From assembly GCA_032620915.1 (NCBI GenBank), contig CP136052.1, positions 1,402,501 to 1,466,500 on the forward strand: a stretch of DNA of 64,000 nucleotides, read 5' to 3'. The notes under the pieces are model-generated. The model had not been told where the DNA came from, did not search any database, and saw only the letters and a list, made by a program, of their open reading frames with translations. Shown here piece after piece: positions 30,301 through 37,705 of the stretch. The stretch comes from Oscillospiraceae bacterium NTUH-002-81. GTDB lineage: Bacteria > Bacillota > Clostridia > Lachnospirales > Lachnospiraceae. Every line of letters begins with the position of its first letter. Position 1 is the stretch's first letter. Both the position numbers and the translations under genes were made by a program.

Positions 30301-30367
30301 AACAGGAGAGATCCATTTACAGAACGGATAGAATGAAAAATATAAATTTGGGAAGGGGTAAGAATTT

Positions 30368-31195
30368 ATGAAAGACATGTTAAAAGACCAGATTGCAATC
30401 GTTACAGGCGGCGCTTCCGGAATGGGAGAGGCAACGGCAAAGCTGTACGCTTCCGAGGGAGCCAAGGTTGTCATCGCGGATTTCAACCCGGTGAAGGCAC
30501 AGAAGGTTGTGGATGAGATCACGGCAGCAGGCGGCGTGGCACGGTTCTATCAGCCCATGGACGTATCCAAACGGGAGGATGTGGAAGCCATCGCAGCCAA
30601 GACGGCAGAAGAGTTCGGACGGATCGACATCCTGGCTGCTTTCGCAGGCAAGACCTTCGACGGCGACCCGAACCTGACCCAGGAGCAGGTGCTGGAGAAG
30701 ACCACCGCTGTCAACCAGTGGGGCATGTACTATTCCTGCTTCGCAGTCGTTCCTTACATGAAGAAACAGAAGAGCGGCAAGATCGTCATCTGTTCCTCCA
30801 ACGGCGCCTTCAATCCCACCGCACCGGCATACGAGTATCATATGGCAAAAGGCGCCTGTGAGTCCCTGACCGTGAACCTGGCCATGGATCTGGCAAAATT
30901 CGGCATCCGCGTCAACTGCGTGAAGCCCGGCCCCATCGTCACCGCATTCTGGGATGAGCTGATGGACGACGGCCCGGAGAGAAAGGCCATGCTCAAGGGC
31001 ATCGCTGACATCGAGGTACCCCTTGGCAGAACCGGCGTGGCAGAAGATATCGCAGGCCCGGCACTGTTCCTGGTATCTGATCTTTCCAGCTACATCACCG
31101 GACTCTGCCTGTACGTGGCAGGCGGCATGGGCTATGTATATGCCTTTGGTCAGTCTTCCATCGCACATGCAGGCGTGGGACGCACTGATTTATAA
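30368..31195 (+). CDS. Short-chain dehydrogenase/reductase
   Basis: 275 residues of the classical SDR family. The cofactor motif is TGGASGMGEA; Asp in VVIADFN after strand 2 suggests NAD(H) preference. The active site is Ser in IVICSSNGAF and YEYHMAKG with Tyr and Lys in the right spacing. It follows the MFS gene by 67 bases with a GGAAGGGG site. Partner genes suggest oxidation or reduction of a small alcohol or sterol-like compound; the sequence does not settle which. Confidence 0.88.
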   Translation: MKDMLKDQIAIVTGGASGMGEATAKLYASEGAKVVIADFNPVKAQKVVDEITAAGGVARFYQPMDVSKREDVEAIAAKTAEEFGRIDILAAFAGKTFDGDPNLTQEQVLEKTTAVNQWGMYYSCFAVVPYMKKQKSGKIVICSSNGAFNPTAPAYEYHMAKGACESLTVNLAMDLAKFGIRVNCVKPGPIVTAFWDELMDDGPERKAMLKGIADIEVPLGRTGVAEDIAGPALFLVSDLSSYITGLCLYVAGGMGYVYAFGQSSIAHAGVGRTDL

Positions 31196-31220
31196 TACAG
31201 ACAAATACCACAAGAACATA

Positions 31221-31341
31221 AAAGTGGGATATGAATCCCACGATATGCGAATAGCGGGCGCTATGTGCCAGTGGCACATGTTTAGCGCCGACCGAAGCGG
31301 GGCGTAGAAGAATTGTGGGAGTGCGCAGCACGGAGCAATTC
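31221..31341 (+). repeat. Structured two-hairpin element, copy A
   Basis: Hairpin 1 has arms GTGGGAT (31224-31230) and ATCCCAC (31235-31241). It is followed by GATATGCGAAT, an inserted arm (GGCGCTA/TAGCGCC around TGTGCC/GGCACA), then hairpin 2: GAATTG (31310-31315), GTGC/GCAC inside, CAATTC (31336-31341). Copies B and C share the same plan. It ends 29 bases before the aldo/keto reductase start, on the same strand. Confidence 0.75.
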
Positions 31342-31370
31342 GCAGGGATATAAATATAAAAGGGGGACAA

Positions 31371-32582
31371 ATGGGTATGGAGAAAAAAGAAATTGATTTT
31401 GGTAAACGGTTTGGTATGGGCGGACTTCGTTTTCCGCTGATCGATCCCGATGATCAGATGTCTATCGATTATGATACACTGAATGTGATGATCGATAAGT
31501 TTATGGCTGCGGGATACCGCTATTTTGATACATCTTATATTTATCACGGCGAGCTGTCGGAGTCTGCACTGGGCAGATGTCTCGTTGACCGGTATCCCCG
31601 GGATTCCTTCCTGCTTTCCACGAAAATGCCCATCAAATTTATGAAGAAAAAAGAAGATATGGAGACCATTTTCGAGGAGCAGCTGAAAAAATGTCATGTG
31701 GATTACTTTGATTTCTACCTGATCCACAGCATCGGCCGTGAGGCATATGAAAACTGTAAGAAATGGGATACCTTTGAGTTCCTGAAACAGAAACGGGCAG
31801 AGGGCAAGTTCCGTGAATTCGGCGTTTCCCTCCACGATTCCCCGGAATTCCTGGATGAGATCCTCACCGAGCATCCCGAGATCGACTTCGTGGTAGAACA
31901 GCTGAACTACATCGACTGGAACAACCCGGGTATCCGTTCCAAGGAAATCTATGAAGTGGCTGTAAAGCACGGCAAACCCGTCGTGGTTATGGAGGCCATC
32001 AAGGGCGGTACCCTGGTCAACATCCCGGAAGAGGCACAGAAGCTTATGAAGGACTACAATCCTGACGCTTCCATCGCTTCCTGGGCACTGCGTTTCGTGG
32101 GCAGCCTGCCGGGCGTGCGTGTGGTACTGGCCGGTATGCCGAAGATGGAATTCCTGGATGACAACCTGAAGACCTTCAACGACTTCAAACCGCTGAACGA
32201 GGAAGAGTATAAGATCATCGATCAGGTGGTGGACATCATCAACTCCAAGGTGGCCATTCCGTGTACCTACTGCAGATACTGTGAAGTACAGTGTCCGAAG
32301 AACATCGACATTCCCGACTACTTCGCCCTGTACAACGACCTGAACCGGCTGCGCTTGGACGATCCGAGCCTGCCGCAGACCCAGACGTTCTACTACATGA
32401 ACTACATGGAACAGGGCAGAGGCCCGGCTTCCGCCTGCATCGGCTGTAAGAAGTGTGAGAAAGTCTGTCCGCAGCATCTGCCGATCATCGACTATCTGAA
32501 AGATTATGTATACAAGGACATCGAGTGCTATAACCCGGAGGCAAATATCGCTGCCATGAAGGAGAAGCACAAACACGATTAA
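31371..32582 (+). CDS. Aldo/keto reductase with C-terminal ferredoxin domain
   Basis: 403 residues from the ATG at 31371 behind AGGGGGAC. The AKR barrel (residues about 1-290) has the catalytic Asp/Tyr in YFDTSYIYHG, Lys in LLSTKMP and His in FYLIHSI. The C-terminal part carries two [4Fe-4S] motifs, CTYCRYCEVQCP and CIGCKKCEKVCP. Such Fe-S AKRs are common in anaerobic clostridia and may use ferredoxin electrons; substrates are mostly unknown. It is separated from the SDR gene by structured element copy A, which may set its expression apart. Confidence 0.9.
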   Translation: MGMEKKEIDFGKRFGMGGLRFPLIDPDDQMSIDYDTLNVMIDKFMAAGYRYFDTSYIYHGELSESALGRCLVDRYPRDSFLLSTKMPIKFMKKKEDMETIFEEQLKKCHVDYFDFYLIHSIGREAYENCKKWDTFEFLKQKRAEGKFREFGVSLHDSPEFLDEILTEHPEIDFVVEQLNYIDWNNPGIRSKEIYEVAVKHGKPVVVMEAIKGGTLVNIPEEAQKLMKDYNPDASIASWALRFVGSLPGVRVVLAGMPKMEFLDDNLKTFNDFKPLNEEEYKIIDQVVDIINSKVAIPCTYCRYCEVQCPKNIDIPDYFALYNDLNRLRLDDPSLPQTQTFYYMNYMEQGRGPASACIGCKKCEKVCPQHLPIIDYLKDYVYKDIECYNPEANIAAMKEKHKHD

Positions 32583-32614
32583 GCCATTTGTCACCATTTT
32601 GAATATTTGTCTGT

Positions 32615-32660
32615 AAAAAGGCCGGGCAGCCTCTGGAAACAGGGGCTGTCTGGTCTTTTT
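32615..32660 (+). terminator. Terminator of the MFS-SDR-AKR cluster
   Basis: AAAAAGGCCGGGCAGCC (32615-32631) pairs with GGCTGTCTGGTCTTTTT (32644-32660) with three G-U pairs. The A and T ends allow use in both directions. Confidence 0.85.
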
Positions 32661-32688
32661 GCGGGAAAAATAAAATGATGAAATACAT

Positions 32689-32737
32689 TTGACATGGGTA
32701 GGATATCAGGTATAATAAAAATGAAATAAATAATTTC
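32689..32737 (+). promoter_or_regulatory. Promoter and likely operator of the AbiE locus
   Basis: TTGACA (32689-32694) and TATAAT (32711-32716) with 16 bases between. Right after the -10 box lies GAAAT-AAATA-ATTTC (32723-32737), an inverted repeat placed where AbiEi-type antitoxins repress their own promoter. Confidence 0.65.
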
Positions 32738-32756
32738 AAATATGTGAGGTTTTGCT

Positions 32757-33374
32757 ATGCTGTATGATTATATATTGAAAAATTATGAAAAGGATGAGCC
32801 GATTTTTCTGTCCGAGCTTCCGGGAGATTCCAGAGATTACGTCCGTCAGGAAATGAAAAAACTTGTAGATAACGGAAAAATGGAGCGTCTGTTTAATGGG
32901 GTCTATTATCTGGCATATACGACGATTCTGGGAACAAAAGGGAAGATGTCGGTGGATAAATATGTAGAAAAGAAGTTTATTCATTCTAATGGCAGTGTAT
33001 CTGGATACATTACGGGAATCCAGCTTGCCAATATGTATGGATTTACAACCCAGACCCCGGCCTGTATAGAGGTATGTTCGAATGAAGCAACCACAAAACA
33101 GAGAAAGCTTTGCATTGATGGAAGGAACCTGATCATTTATAAGCCGGTTACCGAAATTACGAAAGAAAATCAGGTTGTTTTGCAATTTTTGGATCTGATG
33201 ACAACTGTTGACAAATACAGTGAGCTTTCGGGTGATTTATTGAAAATGAAGCTGAAAGAATTTGTAAATCTATTGCAGGTGGATTTTTCTGTCGTAAAAA
33301 AATACATCTCATTGTTCCCTGATCGGGTGTACAGAAATATTTATCAAGGAGGGCTGATGGGTGAGCTGGTATAG
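32757..33374 (+). CDS. AbiEi-like antitoxin (DUF6088 type)
   Basis: A 205-residue protein with an N-terminal winged-helix part (EPIFLSELPGDSRDYVRQEM, then VDNGKMERLFNGVYYLA) and a C-terminal domain typical of type IV antitoxins related to AbiEi/DUF6088. These proteins repress their promoter and neutralise AbiEii without direct protein contact. The gene overlaps its partner by 14 bases. The locus is AT-rich compared with all its neighbours and lies between a terminator and decayed genes, which points to horizontal acquisition. The antitoxin frame is intact. Confidence 0.75.
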   Translation: MLYDYILKNYEKDEPIFLSELPGDSRDYVRQEMKKLVDNGKMERLFNGVYYLAYTTILGTKGKMSVDKYVEKKFIHSNGSVSGYITGIQLANMYGFTTQTPACIEVCSNEATTKQRKLCIDGRNLIIYKPVTEITKENQVVLQFLDLMTTVDKYSELSGDLLKMKLKEFVNLLQVDFSVVKKYISLFPDRVYRNIYQGGLMGELV

Positions 33375-34199
33375 TGAATATAGGAGAGAATGGAAAGAAA
33401 TTATAGAAACCGTTGCCCGTGAATGTAAAAGAGCGGAGCTGATGGTTGAAAAAGATGCCCTTCAATCTATGTTTTTATTGGGATTATCGAAAACGGATCT
33501 GCCTTTTGTATTTAAGGGTGGAACATCCCTGTCAAAAGCATATGGTTTGATAAATCGATTTTCCGAAGATATCGATCTGTCAATGAATCGGAAATTGATG
33601 CAGTCTGAAAGAAAAGCATCGAAAGAGTGTATTGTAGAGATTGCTAAGTCACAGGGGATGGAGCTTACAAATCCAGATCAGATTAAATCAAGATATGACT
33701 ACAACAGGTATGTGTTTCATTACGATTCTCTTTTTTCAGCAAATCACTTCCTGTTCCATTTGAAGCAGCAACGCTTAATATGAATGTGCAGTCAATAGAA
33801 CGAACTTTTATTGACAAGGTATTTGCCATTTGTGATTATCGTATCCAGAATATGCAGGATAGAGCCTCCCGTCATTTATATGATATCTGTAAATTACTTC
33901 CGATGGTAAAGTTCGATCAGAATTTGGATGAATTGATTGACGTTGTGAGAAATGACAGAATGCACGCAAAGAATCATCCATCTGCGCAGCTGGAATATAA
34001 TATTCCTGAAATGCTGAAAGAAATGATCACCGGTCATTTCTATGAACCTGATTACCGAAATGTGACTCAAAAATTACTATATGAAGACATGAACTATGAT
34101 TACGCCATTAAAAATGGCATTGCTGTGGTAGCGGAGTCGGATGTGTTTTTGTATAAGAATAAAACTAGAAAGGAAACGTTCAATTACCGCGTAAAATAA
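33361..34199 (+). pseudogene. AbiEii-like nucleotidyltransferase toxin, internally deleted and frameshifted
   Basis: The GTG start at 33361 has AGGAGG upstream. The N-terminal half (about 125 residues) carries the nucleotidyltransferase motif FKGGTSLSKAYGLINRFSED with the catalytic GGTS and EDIDL. After YNRYVFHYDSLFS the frame fails at about 33735-33745. The C-terminal half (SLPVPFEAATLN, MNVQSIERTFIDKVFAICDY) resumes in another frame and runs to 34199. Family members normally have roughly 50 more residues between these halves, so this looks like an internal deletion plus shift, leaving a dead toxin beside a live antitoxin. That missing segment is judged from memory of the family. Confidence 0.7.
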
Positions 34200-34218
34200 T
34201 TGGATGGGTGGTGATACA

Positions 34219-34615
34219 ATGAAAATAGAGTGGATGGGACATGCATGTTTTCAGATCAGTTGTGGAAAAGAACGGATTTTGATTGATCCCTTTGATCCAG
34301 ACACTGAAACAGGTGGATATCTGCATGGTGCCAGTGGGCGGCATTTATACCATTGACAGCGAAAAAGCCAGACGGATGATGGCGCAGATCGAGCCCAAAG
34401 TGATCATTCCCATGCATTACCGGGATGGTGAAGCCGGGGTACAGGAGCTGGCTCCGGTGGAGGCGTTTACAGCGCTTTATCCGACAGAAATGGTGCACCA
34501 TTTGTCTGATAATCAGTGGGATACCGAACAGGAGCCCCTACAGGGCGTGGTGGTATTTGATGCCGGGAAGATGCGGGGGCTTTTTCGTTGTGCTGTTTTC
34601 AAAAAAATAGTATAA
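34219..34615 (+). pseudogene. Metallo-beta-lactamase-fold hydrolase remnant
   Basis: An ATG at 34219 opens MKIEWMGHACFQIS and ILIDPFDP, the normal N-terminus of the UlaG-like metal-dependent hydrolase family. From about 34290 the homologous sequence continues in another frame with LKQVDICMVPVGGIYTID and PKVIIPMHYRDGE. The central part of about 100 residues, including the HxHxDH metal motif, is missing. The product cannot be an active enzyme. The printed frame ends at 34615, so the last residues may be out of family. Confidence 0.7.
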
Positions 34616-34640
34616 TTCGCCTGTAAGGGAAGGTGACACC

Positions 34641-35552
34641 ATGACACTTCAACAATTAAAATATATCATCACCGTGGCGGAGACGGGAACGATCACGGAG
34701 GCGGCCAACCGGCTGTACATCACCCAGCCCAGTCTGACGAATGCCATTCATGAGCTGGAAAAAGAGATGCATATTGTGATTTTCAACCGGACAAACAAGG
34801 GCATCACGCTGTCCAGGGAGGGCGAGGATTTCCTGGGATATGCCAGGCAGGTGCTGGAGCAGGCGGCGATCCTGGAGGATAAATAAAAAAACGGGGATGG
34901 CGGGAAGAAGCAGTTCTGCGTGTCCACCCAGCATTATTCTTTTGCGGTGAATGCCTTTGTGGATCTGATCAAGGAATACGGCCAGGATGCTTACGATTTC
35001 AGTCTCCGGGAGACGCAGACCTATGAGATCATCGAGGATGTGGCCCGGATGCGCAGCGAGATCGGTATTTTGTTTCTGAATGATTTCAATGAAGCGGTGC
35101 TGCAGAAACTGTTGAAATCTCAGGATCTGGAGTTTCATCTGCTGTTTGTGGCGAAGCCTCATGTGTTTATCAGCAGGCGGCATCCGCTGGCTTCGAAAGA
35201 GGTGATCACCAACGAGGAGCTGCAGCAGTACCCGTATCTTTCTTTTGAGCAGGGAGAGCATAATTCCTTTTATTTTTCGGAGGAGATTTTTTCTGCTTTT
35301 GAGCGAAAGAAAAACATCCGGGTGCGGGACCGGGCGACGCTGTTTAACCTGCTCATCGGCCTGAACGGCTATACGGTGTGCAGCGGCGTGATCGACCGGA
35401 AACTGAACGGAAAGGATATCATTGCGGTGCCGCTGGCGGACGAGAGCGAGATGCGGATCGGCTACATTACCCATCGAAAGGGCAGGCTGAGCCGTCTGGG
35501 CAGCAGTTATCTGGAAGCGCTGAAACGGTATCTGGAGCCGGTCTTATCATAG
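34641..35552 (+). pseudogene. LysR-family regulator with an in-frame stop
   Basis: The N-terminal DNA-binding helix-turn-helix is normal (LKYIITVAETGTITEAANRL; TQPSLTNAIHELEKEM). At 34884-34886 a TAA follows ILEDK; the same frame then continues without shift through NGDGGKKQFCVSTQHYSFAV into the effector domain to 35552, for about 303 residues in total. A single base change or error would explain it (family members usually have Tyr or another residue there). GTG at 34917 could restart the effector domain alone. The gene lies 99 bases before the methyltransferase and would be expected to control it. Confidence 0.8.
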
Positions 35553-35586
35553 TTTAAAACTATGAAGAATGCCGAATTTTAAATAT

Positions 35587-35615
35587 TATACAATGCCTCC
35601 GCGGCCATTTATAAT
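35587..35615 (+). promoter_or_regulatory. Promoter of the MetE-like methyltransferase gene
   Basis: TATACA (35587-35592) and a perfect TATAAT (35610-35615), 17 bases apart. The palindrome TAGTTTAAAACTA lies at 35550-35562, a possible LysR-type site. Confidence 0.5.
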
Positions 35616-35651
35616 GATCCCATGATCAAAAAGACAACGGAGGAAATGAAC

Positions 35652-36782
35652 ATGAGCAATTTACAGACACCTTTTCGATATGATTATGTGGGAAGCTTTC
35701 TGCGTCCGGCAAAATTAAAACAGGCCCGGGCAGATTTTGAGGCAAAGAAAATAGATGCGGCACAGTTGAAGGAAGTGGAGGATGCGTGCATCCGGGAGCT
35801 GGTGGCAAAAGTAAAGTCGCTGGGGTACCATGTGATCACGGACGGCGAGTTCCGCAGATCCACTTGGCATCTGGATTTTATGTGGGGATTTCAGGGTGTG
35901 GAGCACAAGAAAACGGTGGAGGGCAACACCACCTTTGATGCGGAAGCTGCCATGATCGATGATACATACATGGTGGGAAAAATTTCCGTGAAAAAGCATC
36001 CTTTCGTGGAGCATTTCAAATTTGTGAAGGCGCTGGAGGATGAAAATACCGTGGCAAAACAGACCATTCCTTCCCCGGGGCAGTTTTACGCGTATTTCAC
36101 CGGTGCCCAGCTTCTTGGCACCACGCTGGATATTTATGGAACGGAGGAAGCCTTTGCCGATGATGTGGTAAAAGCTTACGGACAGTTTGTGCAGGAAATC
36201 TACGCCGCTGGCTGCCGGAACCTGCAGTTTGATGACTGCGTGTGGGGCGGCATGGTGAATCCGAAGCTGGCGGTGGCGCTGACCGGACGGAAAGGTGAGC
36301 GGCTGGAAGCGTACAAGAAGCTGGTGCTTGCACTGAATAACCGGGTGGTGGAGCAGGCACCGGCGGATCTGGTTATCAACACCCATGTGTGCAGAGGCAA
36401 TTATCATTCCACATTTTTCAGCTCCGGGGCCTATGACGGTGTGGCAGATCTTCTTTTTGGCGAAGAGCATGTCAATGCCTACTATCTGGAATACGATGAC
36501 GAGCGTTCCGGCGGTTTTGCACCGCTGGCCAAAATCACCGGTGACAAGAAGGTAGTGCTGGGCCTGATCACCACCAAGCGTCCGGAATTGGAGGAGAAAG
36601 AGACGGTTATCGCCCGCATTCATGAGGCGGCAAAGTATGTGCCCCTGGAGCGGCTGTACTTAAGCCCCCAGTGCGGATTTGCTTCCTGTGAGATCGGCAA
36701 CAAGCTGACAGAGGAAGAACAGTGGGCGAAGCTTGCGCTGGTAAAAGAAATCGCAGAAGAAGTGTGGAAAGATATCCGATAG
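35652..36782 (+). CDS. Cobalamin-independent methionine synthase-like methyltransferase (MetE C-terminal family)
   Basis: 376 residues from the ATG at 35652 (ACGGAGGAA upstream). It corresponds to the C-terminal catalytic domain of MetE, as in the short YxjG/YxjH proteins. Zinc ligands are visible: His and Cys in VINTHVCRGNYH, Glu in YYLEYDDERSG, and Cys in YLSPQCGFAS. It lacks the MetE N-terminal half, so the methyl donor may not be polyglutamylated methyl-THF; methylcobamide or S-methyl compounds are alternatives. I found no SAM riboswitch or T-box in the short leader. Confidence 0.85.
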   Translation: MSNLQTPFRYDYVGSFLRPAKLKQARADFEAKKIDAAQLKEVEDACIRELVAKVKSLGYHVITDGEFRRSTWHLDFMWGFQGVEHKKTVEGNTTFDAEAAMIDDTYMVGKISVKKHPFVEHFKFVKALEDENTVAKQTIPSPGQFYAYFTGAQLLGTTLDIYGTEEAFADDVVKAYGQFVQEIYAAGCRNLQFDDCVWGGMVNPKLAVALTGRKGERLEAYKKLVLALNNRVVEQAPADLVINTHVCRGNYHSTFFSSGAYDGVADLLFGEEHVNAYYLEYDDERSGGFAPLAKITGDKKVVLGLITTKRPELEEKETVIARIHEAAKYVPLERLYLSPQCGFASCEIGNKLTEEEQWAKLALVKEIAEEVWKDIR

Positions 36783-36916
36783 AAAGCAAAGGCCGACGGA
36801 GGCGGCAGGGAAGTCCGATCGGAAAAGTGCGGGGGATCGGTGACAGGAAGATGCTTGGCGGATGGGCAGACCTATAGTATAATGGTTTCCAGAGAGAACG
36901 AGAGGAGTATCTGGAA

Positions 36917-37342
36917 ATGATGAAAATACTTGTGATCGATGGACAGGGCGGCGGTGTCGGCAAGACGCTCATTACCTTCATCCGCCAGAGCGGCATTGCG
37001 GCGGAACTGATGGCGGCGGGCACCAATGCCATTGCCACTTCCAATATGATGAAAGCAGGCGCGGATGCCGGGGCCAGCGGGGAAAGCGCCGTACTGTACA
37101 ATATCAGCTGCTGTGAGAAAACGGATGTGATCGTGGGGCCGGTGGGGATTATCTTAGGCAATGCCCTTCATGGAGAGGTGTCTCCGGCCATTGCCTCTGC
37201 CGTGTCCCAGAGCCCGGCCATGAAGATTCTGGTGCCCAGCAATAAATGTTCCCTGTATATGGCGGGCGTGGAGCAGAAGCCGCTGACGGAGTACATTGCG
37301 GATGCCGTGCGGAAGATCGCGGAGCTGGCGGCGGGCATGTAA
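36917..37342 (+). CDS. DUF3842 family protein
   Basis: A 141-residue conserved clostridial protein. It begins with ILVIDGQGGGVGKTLITFI, which looks like a P-loop or dinucleotide-binding glycine stretch, followed by GTNAIATSNMMKAGADAGASGE and IVGPVGIILGNALHGEVSPA. This pattern matches my recollection of DUF3842, whose role is unknown. A GAGAGGAG site precedes the ATG. It is monocistronic, with a hairpin terminator about 75 bases downstream. Confidence 0.8.
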   Translation: MMKILVIDGQGGGVGKTLITFIRQSGIAAELMAAGTNAIATSNMMKAGADAGASGESAVLYNISCCEKTDVIVGPVGIILGNALHGEVSPAIASAVSQSPAMKILVPSNKCSLYMAGVEQKPLTEYIADAVRKIAELAAGM

Positions 37343-37418
37343 GTCATTTGTAGTGCGGATGTCAGTTTTGTTTATTGAGAAAAATTATATTCTTCGTGAA
37401 AAACGTTGATGGATTTGG

Positions 37419-37482
37419 AAAAATATGGTAGATTTTTTAGAGTTAGAATGAACTAACTTTAGAGATCTGCCATATTTTTTTC
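37419..37482 (+). terminator. Terminator of the DUF3842 gene
   Basis: AAAATATGGTAGAT (37420-37433) pairs with ATCTGCCATATTTT (37465-37478), with an inner GTTAG/CTAAC hairpin; T run follows. Confidence 0.8.
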
Positions 37483-37530
37483 GTGGTAGGAAAGTTCGTC
37501 CTGTCATATCAAAACGCTCGGTGAGGGTGT

Positions 37531-37640
37531 AAAGTGCCAGTGACGTTTGTTATGCACCGACCGAAGCGGAACGTGGATGCACTTGGCACCATGCATAATC
37601 TTTGTGAATTGCGAAAGATGACGCCAGCGAGCAAGTGCAC
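37531..37640 (+). repeat. Structured intergenic element, divergent copy D
   Basis: GTGCCA (37534-37539) pairs with TGGCAC (37584-37589). The loop contains CCGACCGAAGCGG (37557-37569), identical to 31288-31300 in copy A. ATGCATAAT and GAATTGCG (37606-37613) follow, echoing the ATGCGAAT and GAATTGCG of copies A and B, and TTGC/GCAA closes a last arm. It is less regular than copies A-C. It ends 66 bases before the surface-protein start. Confidence 0.45.
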
Positions 37641-37642
37641 AG

Positions 37643-37686
37643 GTCTATGGGTTAGGGTACGCTAACAAAAGAGAATTGTCATAGAC
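37643..37686 (+). promoter_or_regulatory. Hairpin next to the ribosome site of the surface protein
   Basis: GTCTATG (37643-37649) pairs perfectly with CATAGAC (37680-37686), with inner TTAG/CTAA. It ends four bases before the AAAGGGGG ribosome site, so it could affect translation or mRNA stability. Confidence 0.45.
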
Positions 37687-37705
37687 AACGAAAGGGGGAA
37701 CATGT

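Noticed and set aside
31095..32597. Long minus-strand open frame opposite the aldo/keto reductase
   Set aside because: No domain features and it crosses structured element A; the plus-strand enzyme is unmistakable.
35553..35651. SAM riboswitch or T-box before the MetE-like gene
   Set aside because: The leader downstream of the likely promoter is only about 30 bases, and no conserved riboswitch core is visible.
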